Positions 1 through 5,379 are shown, numbered from the stretch's first letter. The stretch is DNA of 5,379 bases from an uncultured Coriobacteriaceae bacterium (GCA_902783515.1 CACZRK010000005.1:1-5379); one strand, 5' to 3'. Notes: generated by a model from the sequence alone, not told the origin. Translations and numbers: made by a program.

Positions 1-474
1 AACGGCTACTCGCTCGTGCGGCGCGTCCTCATCGACGAGCAGGACCTGGAGCCCGCCAGGCGTCCGCTGCCGGAACTGGGCGGCGCGAGCGTCGCGGAGG
101 CGCTCATGGCCCCGACCCGCATCTACGTGAGGTCGGTCCTGCCGCTCATCAAGCGCGGCGGCGTCATCCACGCGGTGGCGCACATCACCGGCGGCGGCAT
201 CACCGAGAACCTGAACCGCGTGCTTCCGGGGACGCTGGACGCTGCCATCGACCGCGGGACGTGGGACGTGCCGCCGATCATCTCGTACGTTGTCGAGAAG
301 GCCGGGCTCACGCCTGACGAGGCGTACAAGACGTTCAACATGGGCGTCGGCATGTGCGTCGTCGTGGACCCGCGGGACGTGGACGAGGTCACGCGCGAGC
401 TGACCGCGGCGGGCGAGCGCGTCTTCCCCGTGGGCGAGATCGTCGCCGGCACCGGCAAGGTCGTCTACCGATGA
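1..474 (+). CDS. purM: Phosphoribosylformylglycinamidine cyclo-ligase (AIR synthetase), 3' part only
   Basis: The reading frame is open from base 1, so the gene is cut by the left edge. 157 residues remain of a family usually near 345, which leaves most of the C-terminal half. PurM closes FGAM to aminoimidazole ribonucleotide with ATP in the cytoplasm, the fifth step of de novo purine synthesis. Visible family landmarks, numbered from the window edge, are NGYSLVR at 1-7, APTRIYV at 37-43, the glycine-rich HITGGGITENLNRVLP at 61-76 and TFNMGVGM at 111-118. The ATP-binding N-terminal half lies outside. The stop TGA (472-474) overlaps the ATG of purN (471-473) in an ATGA junction, indicating one transcript and translational coupling. 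A GTG at 16 is internal and not the start. Nothing is broken in the visible part. Confidence 0.96.
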   Translation, partial: NGYSLVRRVLIDEQDLEPARRPLPELGGASVAEALMAPTRIYVRSVLPLIKRGGVIHAVAHITGGGITENLNRVLPGTLDAAIDRGTWDVPPIISYVVEKAGLTPDEAYKTFNMGVGMCVVVDPRDVDEVTRELTAAGERVFPVGEIVAGTGKVVYR

Positions 475-1124
475 GCGGCGCGGGCGAGGGGCGCCGGCTG
501 CGCCTGGGCGTGCTGATCTCGGGGAGCGGCACGAACCTGCAGGCAATAATCGATCGCATCGCCGACGGGTCGCTGGATGCGGAGATCGCGCTGGTCGTGT
601 CCAGCCGGGAGGGCGCGTACGGCCTGAAGCGCGCCGCCGCCGCCGGCCTTGAGACGCTCTCCCTGTCTCCGGAGCTCTACGCGGCCGACCCGATCGCCGC
701 CGACGAGGTGATCGCCTCCGAGCTGCGTCGGCGCGACGTGGACTACGTCGTGATGGCCGGCTACATGCGCATGGTGCGCGAGCCGCTGCTGGGGGCGTTC
801 CCGAACCGCGTCGTGAACCTGCATCCCGCGCTGCTGCCCGCCTTCAAGGGCGCGCACGCCATCCTGGACGCGTGGACGCGCGGCGTGAAGGTGACCGGCG
901 TGACCGTGCACTTCGCGAACGCCGACTACGACTGCGGCCCTATCATCGCGCAGCGCGCGGTGACCGTCGACGAGGGCATGGACCTTGACGAGCTGGAGGC
1001 GCGGATCCACGAGACCGAGCACGAGCTGTACCCGCAGGTCCTGCAGGCGATCGTCGAGGGGCGCGTGCACGTGCTCGGCAACGGGTGCGTGCGCGTGGAC
1101 CCGCCGGCGGCGGGCGAAGCGTAG
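471..1124 (+). CDS. purN: Phosphoribosylglycinamide formyltransferase (GAR transformylase)
   Basis: This 217-residue protein is complete, close to the 212 of E. coli PurN. It transfers the formyl group of 10-formyltetrahydrofolate to GAR, the third step of purine synthesis, in the cytoplasm. The phosphate-binding loop SGSGTNLQ is at residues 17-24, the YMRMV segment at 98-102, NLHPALLPAFKGAHA at 116-130 and VHFANADYDCGPII at 146-159. The catalytic triad of E. coli PurN (Asn106, His108, Asp144) aligns with Asn116, His118 and Asp154, all shifted by exactly ten. I chose ATG 471 because it overlaps the purM stop and places the SGSGTN loop at the normal distance from the N-terminus; the frame remains open upstream to an ATG at 354, but that would duplicate purM coding sequence. 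An AAGG about 11 bases before the ATG may help initiation, but coupling to purM is the likelier route. No further purine gene follows; a terminator-like hairpin does. Confidence 0.97.
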   Translation: MSGAGEGRRLRLGVLISGSGTNLQAIIDRIADGSLDAEIALVVSSREGAYGLKRAAAAGLETLSLSPELYAADPIAADEVIASELRRRDVDYVVMAGYMRMVREPLLGAFPNRVVNLHPALLPAFKGAHAILDAWTRGVKVTGVTVHFANADYDCGPIIAQRAVTVDEGMDLDELEARIHETEHELYPQVLQAIVEGRVHVLGNGCVRVDPPAAGEA

Positions 1125-1133
1125 GCGCCTACG
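1120..1133. repeat. 14-bp perfect palindrome over the purN stop codon
   Basis: The 14 bases cgtaggcgcctacg read the same on both strands and contain the purN stop TAG (1122-1124). As RNA this could form a 5-bp stem with a GCGC loop, extended by AGC/GCT pairing across a one-base bulge. It could add to 3'-end stability of the purMN transcript or be chance in GC-rich DNA. No function is shown. Confidence 0.4.
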
Positions 1134-1160
1134 ACGCTGAGATCGAGAGGGTCGAGAGAC

Positions 1161-1202
1161 GCAGAGGGGCCGGGAGGTCGCGTGACCTCCCGGCCCCTCT
1201 GT
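1161..1202. terminator. Probable bidirectional terminator between convergent purN and methyltransferase genes
   Basis: A perfect 17-bp inverted repeat has arms at 1163-1179 (agaggggccgggaggtc) and 1184-1200 around a GCGT loop. A C-G pair (1162/1201) and a G-U pair (1161/1202) extend it. It lies 36 bases past the purN stop and 48 bases past the methyltransferase stop, exactly where two convergent genes need an end signal. Neither strand has a good U-tract after the stem: the plus strand continues GTCATGC and the minus strand GCGTCTC. It is therefore not a textbook intrinsic terminator, but U-poor strong hairpins are common at gene ends in high-GC actinobacteria. No other feature was seen in 1125-1250. 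Confidence 0.75.
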
Positions 1203-1250
1203 CATGCGCGATCGGACTCGCGCCCGCGCGCCGCCGGGCTGGCTACCGTG

Positions 1251-1796
1251 TTAGCTGACGCGCGCGTCGCGGGGCCCGTCGCCTTCGCCTTCGTCGCTGG
1301 CGTGGTCGGCGTCCTCTGCGTCGCCGTCCGTCTCGACGGCGGCGTCATCGGTCGGCAGCGGGATCTCGTTCTGGATGCCGAGGATGAAGGCGGCCTCGTC
1401 AAAGGTGTCGTCCTCGTCCTCGTCAAACGGCGCCTGCTGGGCGACCTGCGTTGCGGGGGTAGACCACCGGGGCGCCTCGTCGGGCTCGGCCTCCCAGGAG
1501 TCGTCATCGTCATCCGAGGCGAAGACGTCCAGGTCCGCGTCCTCGTCAAAGTCAGGGTCCGCGCCCTCGTCGTCGTCGGCCGCGAAGACGTCAAGGCCGT
1601 TCCCGTCCTCGTCGTCGAACGCGTCCGTGGCCGGCATGCGGTCCCCGCGACCAGAGCGATCGTCGGGGAGGGCGGAGTGATCGAGGTCGACAGGGCGACC
1701 ATCACCAGCCTCGCGAGGGGCGTCGGTCGCGACGAGCGGGGCGTCGTCGGCGCGGGCGGCCACGGCGTACTCGTCCGTCGCGCCCTCGTCGTCATG
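1251..1796 (-). other. Acidic, probably disordered C-terminal tail of the methyltransferase
   Basis: Residues 686-866 follow the last conserved core element (HVETVVLLERP) and are dominated by Asp, Glu and Ala, with almost no pattern expected of a folded domain. Two nearly identical short motifs occur, LDVFAADDDEG at 753-763 and LDVFASDDDDD at 774-784. A less charged island, FDEAAFILGIQNEIPLP, at 817-833 is the only stretch with enough hydrophobic residues to fold or bind. Such islands in acidic tails often act as short binding motifs; here that is inference. The tail is in frame with the core, has no internal stop, and is as GC-rich as its surroundings, so it is not a frameshift product. Confidence 0.8.
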
Positions 1797-3851
1797 CGCG
1801 GCGTTGACCCGCTCGCGGCGGCGGTCGACGATCGCCTGCTTGCGCACGGGGCGCTCCAGGAGGACGACCGTCTCCACGTGGTTGGTGTGCGGGAACATGT
1901 CCACGGGGACGATGCGCTTCACGTGGTAGCCGTTGTGGATGAGCGAGAGCAGGTCATGATGCTGCGACCGGGGGTTGCAGCTGATGTAGACGACGCGCCG
2001 CGGCGAGAGTCGCGAGAGGTTGGCGAGGAACGCCTGGTTGGCACCGGCGCGGGGCGGGTCCATGAAGACGACGTCCAGGTCCTCCCCGGCGCGGGCCATG
2101 CGGGCGAAGACGCTGCCGGCGTCGCCGACGACGAAGTCGGCGTCCGTGATGCCGTTCATCTCGGCGTTCACGCGGGCGTCCTCGATGGCCTCGGGGTTGC
2201 GCTCGACGCCGAGCAGGTGCGCGCCGCTGGCCTTTGCCGCGGCGATGCCGATCGTGCCGGTGCCGCAGTACGCGTCACCAAAGCGGTCGGTGGGTTTGAG
2301 GCCGGCCATCTGGATCGCGATGTCGTAGAGCTTCTCGGCCTGGACAGGGTTGGTCTGGTAGAAGGAGCTGGGGCTGATGCGGAAGCGGCAGCCGCAGATG
2401 GTGTCCTCGATGTAGCCGGGTCCGTAGAGGACCTTCTCGCGGTTGCCGAGGATGACGCTCGTGCGCTCCTTGTTCACGTTCAGGACGATGGTCGTGATGG
2501 CCGGGAACTTCTCGCGCAGGCGACTGATGAACGCCTCGTCGCTGGGCAGGCGCGTGCCGTTCGCGACGAGCACGACCATGATCTGCCCGGTGTGCAGCGC
2601 GGTGCGGACCAGGACGTAGCGCATGAAGCCCTCGCCGGTGCGCTCGTCGTAGGGCTTGATGTTGAAGCGCGGGAGCATGTCGGCGATGAAGGCGATGATG
2701 GGCCGCGCGCGGGTGTCCTCCACGAGGCAGCTGCGCGTGCCCACGATGTGGTGCGTGCCGCGCTCGAAGATGCCCCAGCGGACGGTGAGGCGACCGGTGC
2801 TGAGCTCGTGGCCGGGCGCGAAGGGCAGCTGCACCTTGTTGCGGAAGTGGGTGGGGTCGTCCATGCCGACGATCGGCTCCGGCGCGCAGCGCAGGTCGGC
2901 GAACGTCTCGGCGACGTCCTCCTGCTTCATCTGGAGCTGCTGGTCGTACGGCATGCTGAGCCACTCGCACCCGCCGCAGCGGTGCGAGACGGGGCAGCTG
3001 AGCGGCTCGTAGACGCGCTGCGCGCGCGAGCTGGCGAAGCCGTCGTCCACGACCTCGTCGTCCTGACCGTCCTGGTTGACGTAGGCGTCGTAGTCGGCGT
3101 CATAGTCGTACGCATCGTAGCCGCTGCGCAGGTCCTCGCGGCCGTAGTACTCGTCGTAGCTGTTGCGCGGGCGGTCGTCGCGCCGCGAGCCGCGATCATC
3201 CCGGCGGCCGTCGCGACGGTCGGTGTCGCCGCGACCGGAGCGGTAGCCGTCGCGACCGGAACGGTAGCCGTCGCCGCGATTGCCCCCGCGGTCCTCGCGA
3301 TCCGAGCGGTAGCCGTCGCGACCCCCACGATAGCCGCGCTGGTCATCGCGGTCGGAACGGTAGCTCTCGCCGCGGTCGCGACCGTCACGGTAGCCACGCC
3401 GGCCGTCATCGTCGCGGTCGCTGCGGTAGCCGCCGCGATCGGACCGATAGCCGCCCCGGTCGTCGCGGTAGCCGTCGCGCTCGCCGCGGTAGCCGCGGCC
3501 CCCGCGCTCGTCGCGGTCGCCCCATGAGCGGTAGCTGTCCGCGTATGGCCGCCCGTCACGACGGTCCCGGTCGCCGCGATAGCCGCCCCGGCGGTCGTCA
3601 GCCTCGCGCTCGCCGCGGTAGCCGCCCCGGTCGCCGCGGTTGGACTGGTAGCCGCCCCGGTCATCGCGGTAGCCGCCGCGGTCATCGCGGTAGCCGCCGC
3701 GATCGGACCGGTAGCCGCGGCCCCCACGGTCCCCGCCCCTGCGGTCGTCACGGTCGCGGTAGCCGCGATCGCCGCGGTCGTCGCGAGACGCGGCGCCTCT
3801 CTCCCCATCGTACCTGCCCACATGCACCCCTATCTCACAGGCGGCCCTCAT
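1251..3851 (-). CDS. RlmD/RumA (TrmA-family) 23S rRNA uracil-5-methyltransferase with long disordered tails at both ends
   Basis: The 866-residue product is about twice the usual RumA length (E. coli, 433). Enzymes of this family use SAM to make 5-methyluridine, mostly in 23S rRNA. The core spans residues 281-667. Iron-sulfur cysteines are C286-x5-C292-GG-C295 plus C375. FYQTNP is at 497-502, SAM motif DAYCGTGTIG at 526-535, acidic E550, DPPRAG at 598-603, the SCNP nucleophile C625, and the general-base HVE glutamate E660. C625 and E660 are 35 apart, as in E. coli RumA (C389/E424). The core looks fully active. In place of the N-terminal TRAM RNA-binding domain there is an Arg/Gly/Tyr/Asp tail (about 20-230), then a Tyr/Asp segment (231-270). 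An acidic tail follows the core (686-866). Start uncertain: ATG 3851 sits in a hairpin; GTG 3821 has an AGGGG five bases upstream and would remove ten residues. The exact target uridine (RlmD, RlmC or both, or tRNA) cannot be read from sequence, so no symbol is given. Confidence 0.93.
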   Translation of the reverse strand: MRAACEIGVHVGRYDGERGAASRDDRGDRGYRDRDDRRGGDRGGRGYRSDRGGYRDDRGGYRDDRGGYQSNRGDRGGYRGEREADDRRGGYRGDRDRRDGRPYADSYRSWGDRDERGGRGYRGERDGYRDDRGGYRSDRGGYRSDRDDDGRRGYRDGRDRGESYRSDRDDQRGYRGGRDGYRSDREDRGGNRGDGYRSGRDGYRSGRGDTDRRDGRRDDRGSRRDDRPRNSYDEYYGREDLRSGYDAYDYDADYDAYVNQDGQDDEVVDDGFASSRAQRVYEPLSCPVSHRCGGCEWLSMPYDQQLQMKQEDVAETFADLRCAPEPIVGMDDPTHFRNKVQLPFAPGHELSTGRLTVRWGIFERGTHHIVGTRSCLVEDTRARPIIAFIADMLPRFNIKPYDERTGEGFMRYVLVRTALHTGQIMVVLVANGTRLPSDEAFISRLREKFPAITTIVLNVNKERTSVILGNREKVLYGPGYIEDTICGCRFRISPSSFYQTNPVQAEKLYDIAIQMAGLKPTDRFGDAYCGTGTIGIAAAKASGAHLLGVERNPEAIEDARVNAEMNGITDADFVVGDAGSVFARMARAGEDLDVVFMDPPRAGANQAFLANLSRLSPRRVVYISCNPRSQHHDLLSLIHNGYHVKRIVPVDMFPHTNHVETVVLLERPVRKQAIVDRRRERVNAAHDDEGATDEYAVAARADDAPLVATDAPREAGDGRPVDLDHSALPDDRSGRGDRMPATDAFDDEDGNGLDVFAADDDEGADPDFDEDADLDVFASDDDDDSWEAEPDEAPRWSTPATQVAQQAPFDEDEDDTFDEAAFILGIQNEIPLPTDDAAVETDGDAEDADHASDEGEGDGPRDARVS
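3426..3488. repeat. Three consecutive 21-bp imperfect tandem units
   Basis: Units begin at 3426, 3447 and 3468, each opening with gtagcc or atagcc and encoding a seven-residue GYR unit on the minus strand. They keep the frame because 21 is a multiple of three. The third unit is the most diverged. They lie within the region encoding the N-terminal tail of the methyltransferase. Confidence 0.7.
3618..3710. repeat. Cleanest 21-bp tandem array (four units, one 9-bp interruption)
   Basis: Units lie at 3618-3638, 3648-3668, 3669-3689 and 3690-3710, separated once by nine bases (3639-3647). The units at 3648 and 3669 differ at one base of 21. On the minus strand they encode RGGYRDDR-type repeats around residues 48-78. 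Near-identity here, against degenerate copies elsewhere, suggests recent in-frame duplication. The unit after 3690 shares its last nine bases with the unit at 3426. Confidence 0.75.
3815..3834 (-). promoter_or_regulatory. Candidate ribosome binding site favouring a GTG start at 3821
   Basis: Read on the minus strand, ATAGGGG is followed after five bases (tgcat) by GTG (3821-3819), in frame with the methyltransferase. AGGGG can pair with the CCUCC of 16S rRNA with one G-U pair. The competing ATG at 3851 has only a GGGAG eleven bases upstream, and both lie in or next to a hairpin. A second in-frame GTG (3827-3825) is too close to the AGGGG to use it. Confidence 0.45.
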
Positions 3852-3863
3852 GGGGAGGGCCGC
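3841..3863. promoter_or_regulatory. 9-bp leader hairpin enclosing the ATG at 3851
   Basis: The perfect arms 3841-3849 (gcggccctc) and 3855-3863 (gagggccgc) surround a five-base loop, with one further G-U pair possible. On the minus strand the loop and stem contain the first possible methyltransferase ATG. The stem could block that start, shape the leader, or stop transcription arriving from the serpin gene. No U-tract follows, which argues against a simple terminator. Confidence 0.55.
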
Positions 3864-3955
3864 TCCCGAATCGACTCTGCCTCTTGTGCGCGCCTGCCGC
3901 CGGCGTCATGCGCCCAGACGCGAAGCGACCGCTCAATTGTGACGGCATGGCTGGC

Positions 3956-3961
3956 ATTATA
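3956..3961 (-). promoter_or_regulatory. TATAAT -10 element, likely promoter of the methyltransferase gene
   Basis: A perfect sigma-70 type -10 hexamer is read on the minus strand inside the 146-bp gap between the serpin stop and the methyltransferase start, in DNA that is otherwise very GC-rich. I found no recognisable TTGACA-like -35 at 15-19 bases and no extended -10 TG. Transcription would start near 3949, giving a leader of about 98 bases to ATG 3851 or 128 to GTG 3821, including the hairpin at 3841-3863. The rest of 3864-3997 shows only a 9-bp direct repeat (gccgccggc at 3896 and 3962) and no clear terminator for the serpin gene. Confidence 0.5.
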
Positions 3962-3997
3962 GCCGCCGGCACCAGGCACCTCGTACGGGCAAAGCCA

Positions 3998-5379
3998 TTA
4001 ACCTGCGATTTCATCGATGTCATTGATCACGGCCGCGACGAGTGGGACGAGCGTGCGCTGCTCCACCACGAACATGACGAAGGGGCGGTCCAGGTGCACC
4101 TCATGCGGCTCGCCATCCGACGCGCCCTTGCCGTCCGCGACCGTCGAGGCGACTGCGGCGCCCGCAGAGCTCGCGACGGCGCTCGTACCGGTCTCCGTCA
4201 GCGCGACGTGCGTGACGTGGCCGATCGGGCCGAGGTGCAGACCGGCGAGGTCGGAGACGCCCGAGAGGTCGGCGTGGGCCTCGTCAAAGGCGTCGGTCAT
4301 CCCGAGCGCCGTCAGATGCGGCGCGAGGTCGAGGGCCTGCGTGGTGACGAAGCGCGGCAGCAGCGTGTCCACCTGCGCCGCCTCCGCCCGCATGAGCACG
4401 TCACGCAGGCGCTCGCCGGTGAGGCCGGCAAGGTAGTCGGCCACCGACGCGCCCTCGTCGGGCAGCAGCGCGACCAGGGCGTACGCGTTGCCCGCGTACG
4501 GCTTCGCGACGCCCGACGCGCCGACGCCTGCGCCCGACGCGCCCGGGTCGCTCAGATACCAGGGCTCGGTGGACGCGAGGAAGTCGACGTCCTGCCGCGT
4601 GCCGTCGCCGGTCGTGAAGGTGCCTCCCGTGACGTCGTCGGCGCCGTAGGCGGTGGCCCAGCGAGCCTCGAAAGCCTGGACGCTCGCGAGGTAGAGCTCG
4701 TCGCTTGCCGGGACGTCCACGTCCACGGACGCGACAAGTCCGCCCGTCGCCTTGCTTGCCCATGAGTCGACCTGCGGGCGCAGGCCACCCCTGAAGGACG
4801 CCGCGGCGGGCGTGGCCGCGTACCAGCGGCTGAGCGCCTGGCGGAACGCGTCGGAGGGCGTCACGCCGGCGTCGGTGTTGGCCCACAGGTTGCCGGCGAC
4901 CTTCACGGTGGCCGTGGCGCTGGAGGTCAGCAGGCTGGCGCATGCGCGCATGCAGCGGTTGAGCTCGTCCAGCGGCAGGCCGGCGAGCGTCTGGATCTGG
5001 CTGAGCGTCTCCCCCTGCGCGCCGCACGCGGCCATGCCGAGGACGACGGCGGCGCCGACGGGGGACACGAGTGCGTTCGCGGTGGCGTGCGCGCCCGCCT
5101 TCGCGGCGCCCGCCCCCGTGGCGCGGTCCGCCGTCGAGCTGGCGGCATGCATGCCGTCCGCCGTCGCGCCGGGCGTGGTCGCCTGACCGGTCGCGACCTC
5201 CCGCAGCAGGGCGATCCCGAGGTCGGCGAGCGCGGTCGCATCCGATGCCGAGACGCCGCCTGACGCCCCGACCGCGTCCGCGCCGCCGCTCGCGCCGCCG
5301 CCGATCAGGCCGCCCTTGGCGCTGGCGGCCTCCTGCGCCTGTCGCTTCGCCTCGCTGCCGGCCGACGGGTCGGCAGCGC
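3998..5379 (-). CDS. Serpin (serine protease inhibitor family), N-terminus beyond the right edge
   Basis: The frame stays open from its stop TAA (3998-4000) to the window edge, giving 459 residues or more. The ATG at 5152 is internal, because serpin helix A (around ALADLGIALLREV, 5230-5195) lies upstream of it. In order: NALVSPVGAAVVLGMAACGA at 5077-5018 (strand 6B/helix B), VDSWASKATGG, the breach region, DTLLPRF, LGMTDAFDEAHADLSGVS, and the reactive-loop hinge ETGTSAVASS (4195-4166). The serpin signature VHLDRPFVMFV (4099-4067) and a C-terminal LVPLVAAVIND follow. Small residues in the hinge suggest an inhibitory serpin that traps a protease by loop insertion. The loop is about ten residues longer than in alpha-1-antitrypsin, and an Ala-rich segment of about 39 residues splits helix A from strand 6B. 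Bacterial serpins are usually secreted or surface-held, but any signal sequence is outside the window. Target protease unknown. Confidence 0.93.
   Translation of the reverse strand, partial: AADPSAGSEAKRQAQEAASAKGGLIGGGASGGADAVGASGGVSASDATALADLGIALLREVATGQATTPGATADGMHAASSTADRATGAGAAKAGAHATANALVSPVGAAVVLGMAACGAQGETLSQIQTLAGLPLDELNRCMRACASLLTSSATATVKVAGNLWANTDAGVTPSDAFRQALSRWYAATPAAASFRGGLRPQVDSWASKATGGLVASVDVDVPASDELYLASVQAFEARWATAYGADDVTGGTFTTGDGTRQDVDFLASTEPWYLSDPGASGAGVGASGVAKPYAGNAYALVALLPDEGASVADYLAGLTGERLRDVLMRAEAAQVDTLLPRFVTTQALDLAPHLTALGMTDAFDEAHADLSGVSDLAGLHLGPIGHVTHVALTETGTSAVASSAGAAVASTVADGKGASDGEPHEVHLDRPFVMFVVEQRTLVPLVAAVINDIDEIAG
4100..4195 (-). other. Serpin reactive-centre loop
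   Basis: This stretch encodes the loop from the P17 glutamate to the serpin signature. The hinge reads E-T-G-T-S-A-V-A-S-S, matching the Gly/Thr/Ala pattern needed for loop insertion. Counting 16 residues on from the P17 Glu, as in alpha-1-antitrypsin, puts P1-P1' at Ser-Thr in VASTVAD. The loop is extended, however, so the scissile bond is uncertain. The only Lys or Arg between the hinge and the signature is the Lys of DGKGAS, which would be the site only if a trypsin-like protease is the target. Confidence 0.6.

Larger units (their letters stand above)
3042..3788 (-). repeat. Low-complexity Arg/Gly/Tyr/Asp repeat region encoding the N-terminal tail of the methyltransferase
   Basis: Residues 22-270 of the methyltransferase consist of degenerate GGYRDDR and GYRSDR units. 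Tyr-Arg occurs 17 times between residues 31 and 204. By hand count, residues 21-230 hold about 65 Arg, 52 Asp/Glu and no Lys; the first Lys of the whole protein is K309. The last part (231-270) is Tyr/Asp-rich with few Arg. This resembles the RGG-type disordered tails of RNA helicases and other RNA-binding proteins, so RNA or ribosome-assembly contact is a reasonable inference. At DNA level the plus strand shows recurrent gtagccg blocks every 15-30 bases. Confidence 0.85.

Noticed and set aside
1182..3527. 781-codon open frame on the plus strand, opposite the methyltransferase, with a Val/Ala-rich hydrophobic end
   Set aside because: It is the antisense image of a high-GC gene: the Val/Ala stretch is the complement of the GGYR repeats, it begins inside the terminator hairpin, and no protein family is recognisable in it. 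The minus-strand frame carries the complete catalytic motif set.
3165..3788. CRISPR array or dispersed repeat element
   Set aside because: Repeats are contiguous, degenerate and codon-phased, with no spacer-like unique sequences and no cas genes; they are coding repeats.
2275..3823. Other long minus-strand frames within the methyltransferase gene (2275-2970 and 2927-3823)
   Set aside because: They are out-of-frame readings rich in Arg/His or Ala/Thr, without motifs. I also considered a frameshift joining tail and core, but the 866-residue frame is continuous from tail through core.
3841..3863. Intrinsic terminator of the serpin gene
   Set aside because: The stem is followed by CTGTGAGA rather than a U-tract, and it lies beyond the TATAAT of the next gene, so a leader structure fits better, though not exclusively.
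3524..4765. 413-codon plus-strand open frame across the methyltransferase start, the gap and the serpin
   Set aside because: It is Arg/Gly-rich with no recognisable domain, and runs antisense through the serpin signature and reactive loop, so it is a composition artefact.
3998..5152. Serpin taken as a complete 384-residue gene starting at ATG 5152
   Set aside because: The frame continues upstream without a stop to the window edge and includes a helix A-like segment (5245-5195), so the ATG is internal and the gene is partial.
1..5379. A linked multi-gene defence, biosynthetic or mobile system
   Set aside because: The four genes are purine synthesis, an RNA methyltransferase and a serpin. No transposase, integrase, toxin pair, nuclease or shared promoter links them.

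Overview
This is a very GC-rich window (clearly above two thirds G+C by eye, with G or C at nearly every third codon position). It looks like a high-GC actinobacterium. A host-associated Coriobacteriia lineage (the Collinsella/Olsenella/Atopobium group) is my best guess, based on general resemblance of the purM-purN pair, the Arg/Gly/Tyr/Asp-rich tail on an RNA-modifying enzyme and an actinobacterial serpin. No ribosomal RNA or other taxonomic marker is present, so this placement is inference.

Layout. (1) 1-1124, plus strand: the 3' part of purM (AIR synthetase), cut by the left edge, overlaps the start of a complete purN (GAR formyltransferase) by an ATGA junction. Both belong to de novo purine synthesis. 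(2) 1125-1250: convergent intergenic spacer with a perfect 17-bp hairpin (1163-1200), probably a two-way terminator. (3) 1251-3851, minus strand: one large gene encoding an RlmD/RumA/TrmA-family RNA uracil-5-methyltransferase. Its intact catalytic core (Fe-S cysteines, SAM motifs, SCNP cysteine and C-terminal HVE glutamate) lies between two long low-complexity tails. The N-terminal tail of about 280 residues is rich in Arg, Gly, Tyr and Asp and stands where RumA enzymes have a TRAM domain. The C-terminal tail of about 180 residues is acidic. (4) 3852-3997: intergenic region with a perfect TATAAT on the minus strand and a 9-bp hairpin over the possible ATG of the methyltransferase. (5) 3998-5379, minus strand: a serpin (serine protease inhibitor family), open to the right edge and therefore missing its N-terminus.

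How they work together: purM and purN form a translationally coupled pair. The methyltransferase and serpin lie on the same strand, but the gap between them contains a promoter-like element and nothing points to a shared function. I see no mobile element, CRISPR array, tRNA, rRNA or defence system. The most unusual content is the double-tailed rRNA methyltransferase, with the 21-bp DNA repeats encoding part of its tail, and the serpin's long reactive-centre loop and Ala-rich insert.
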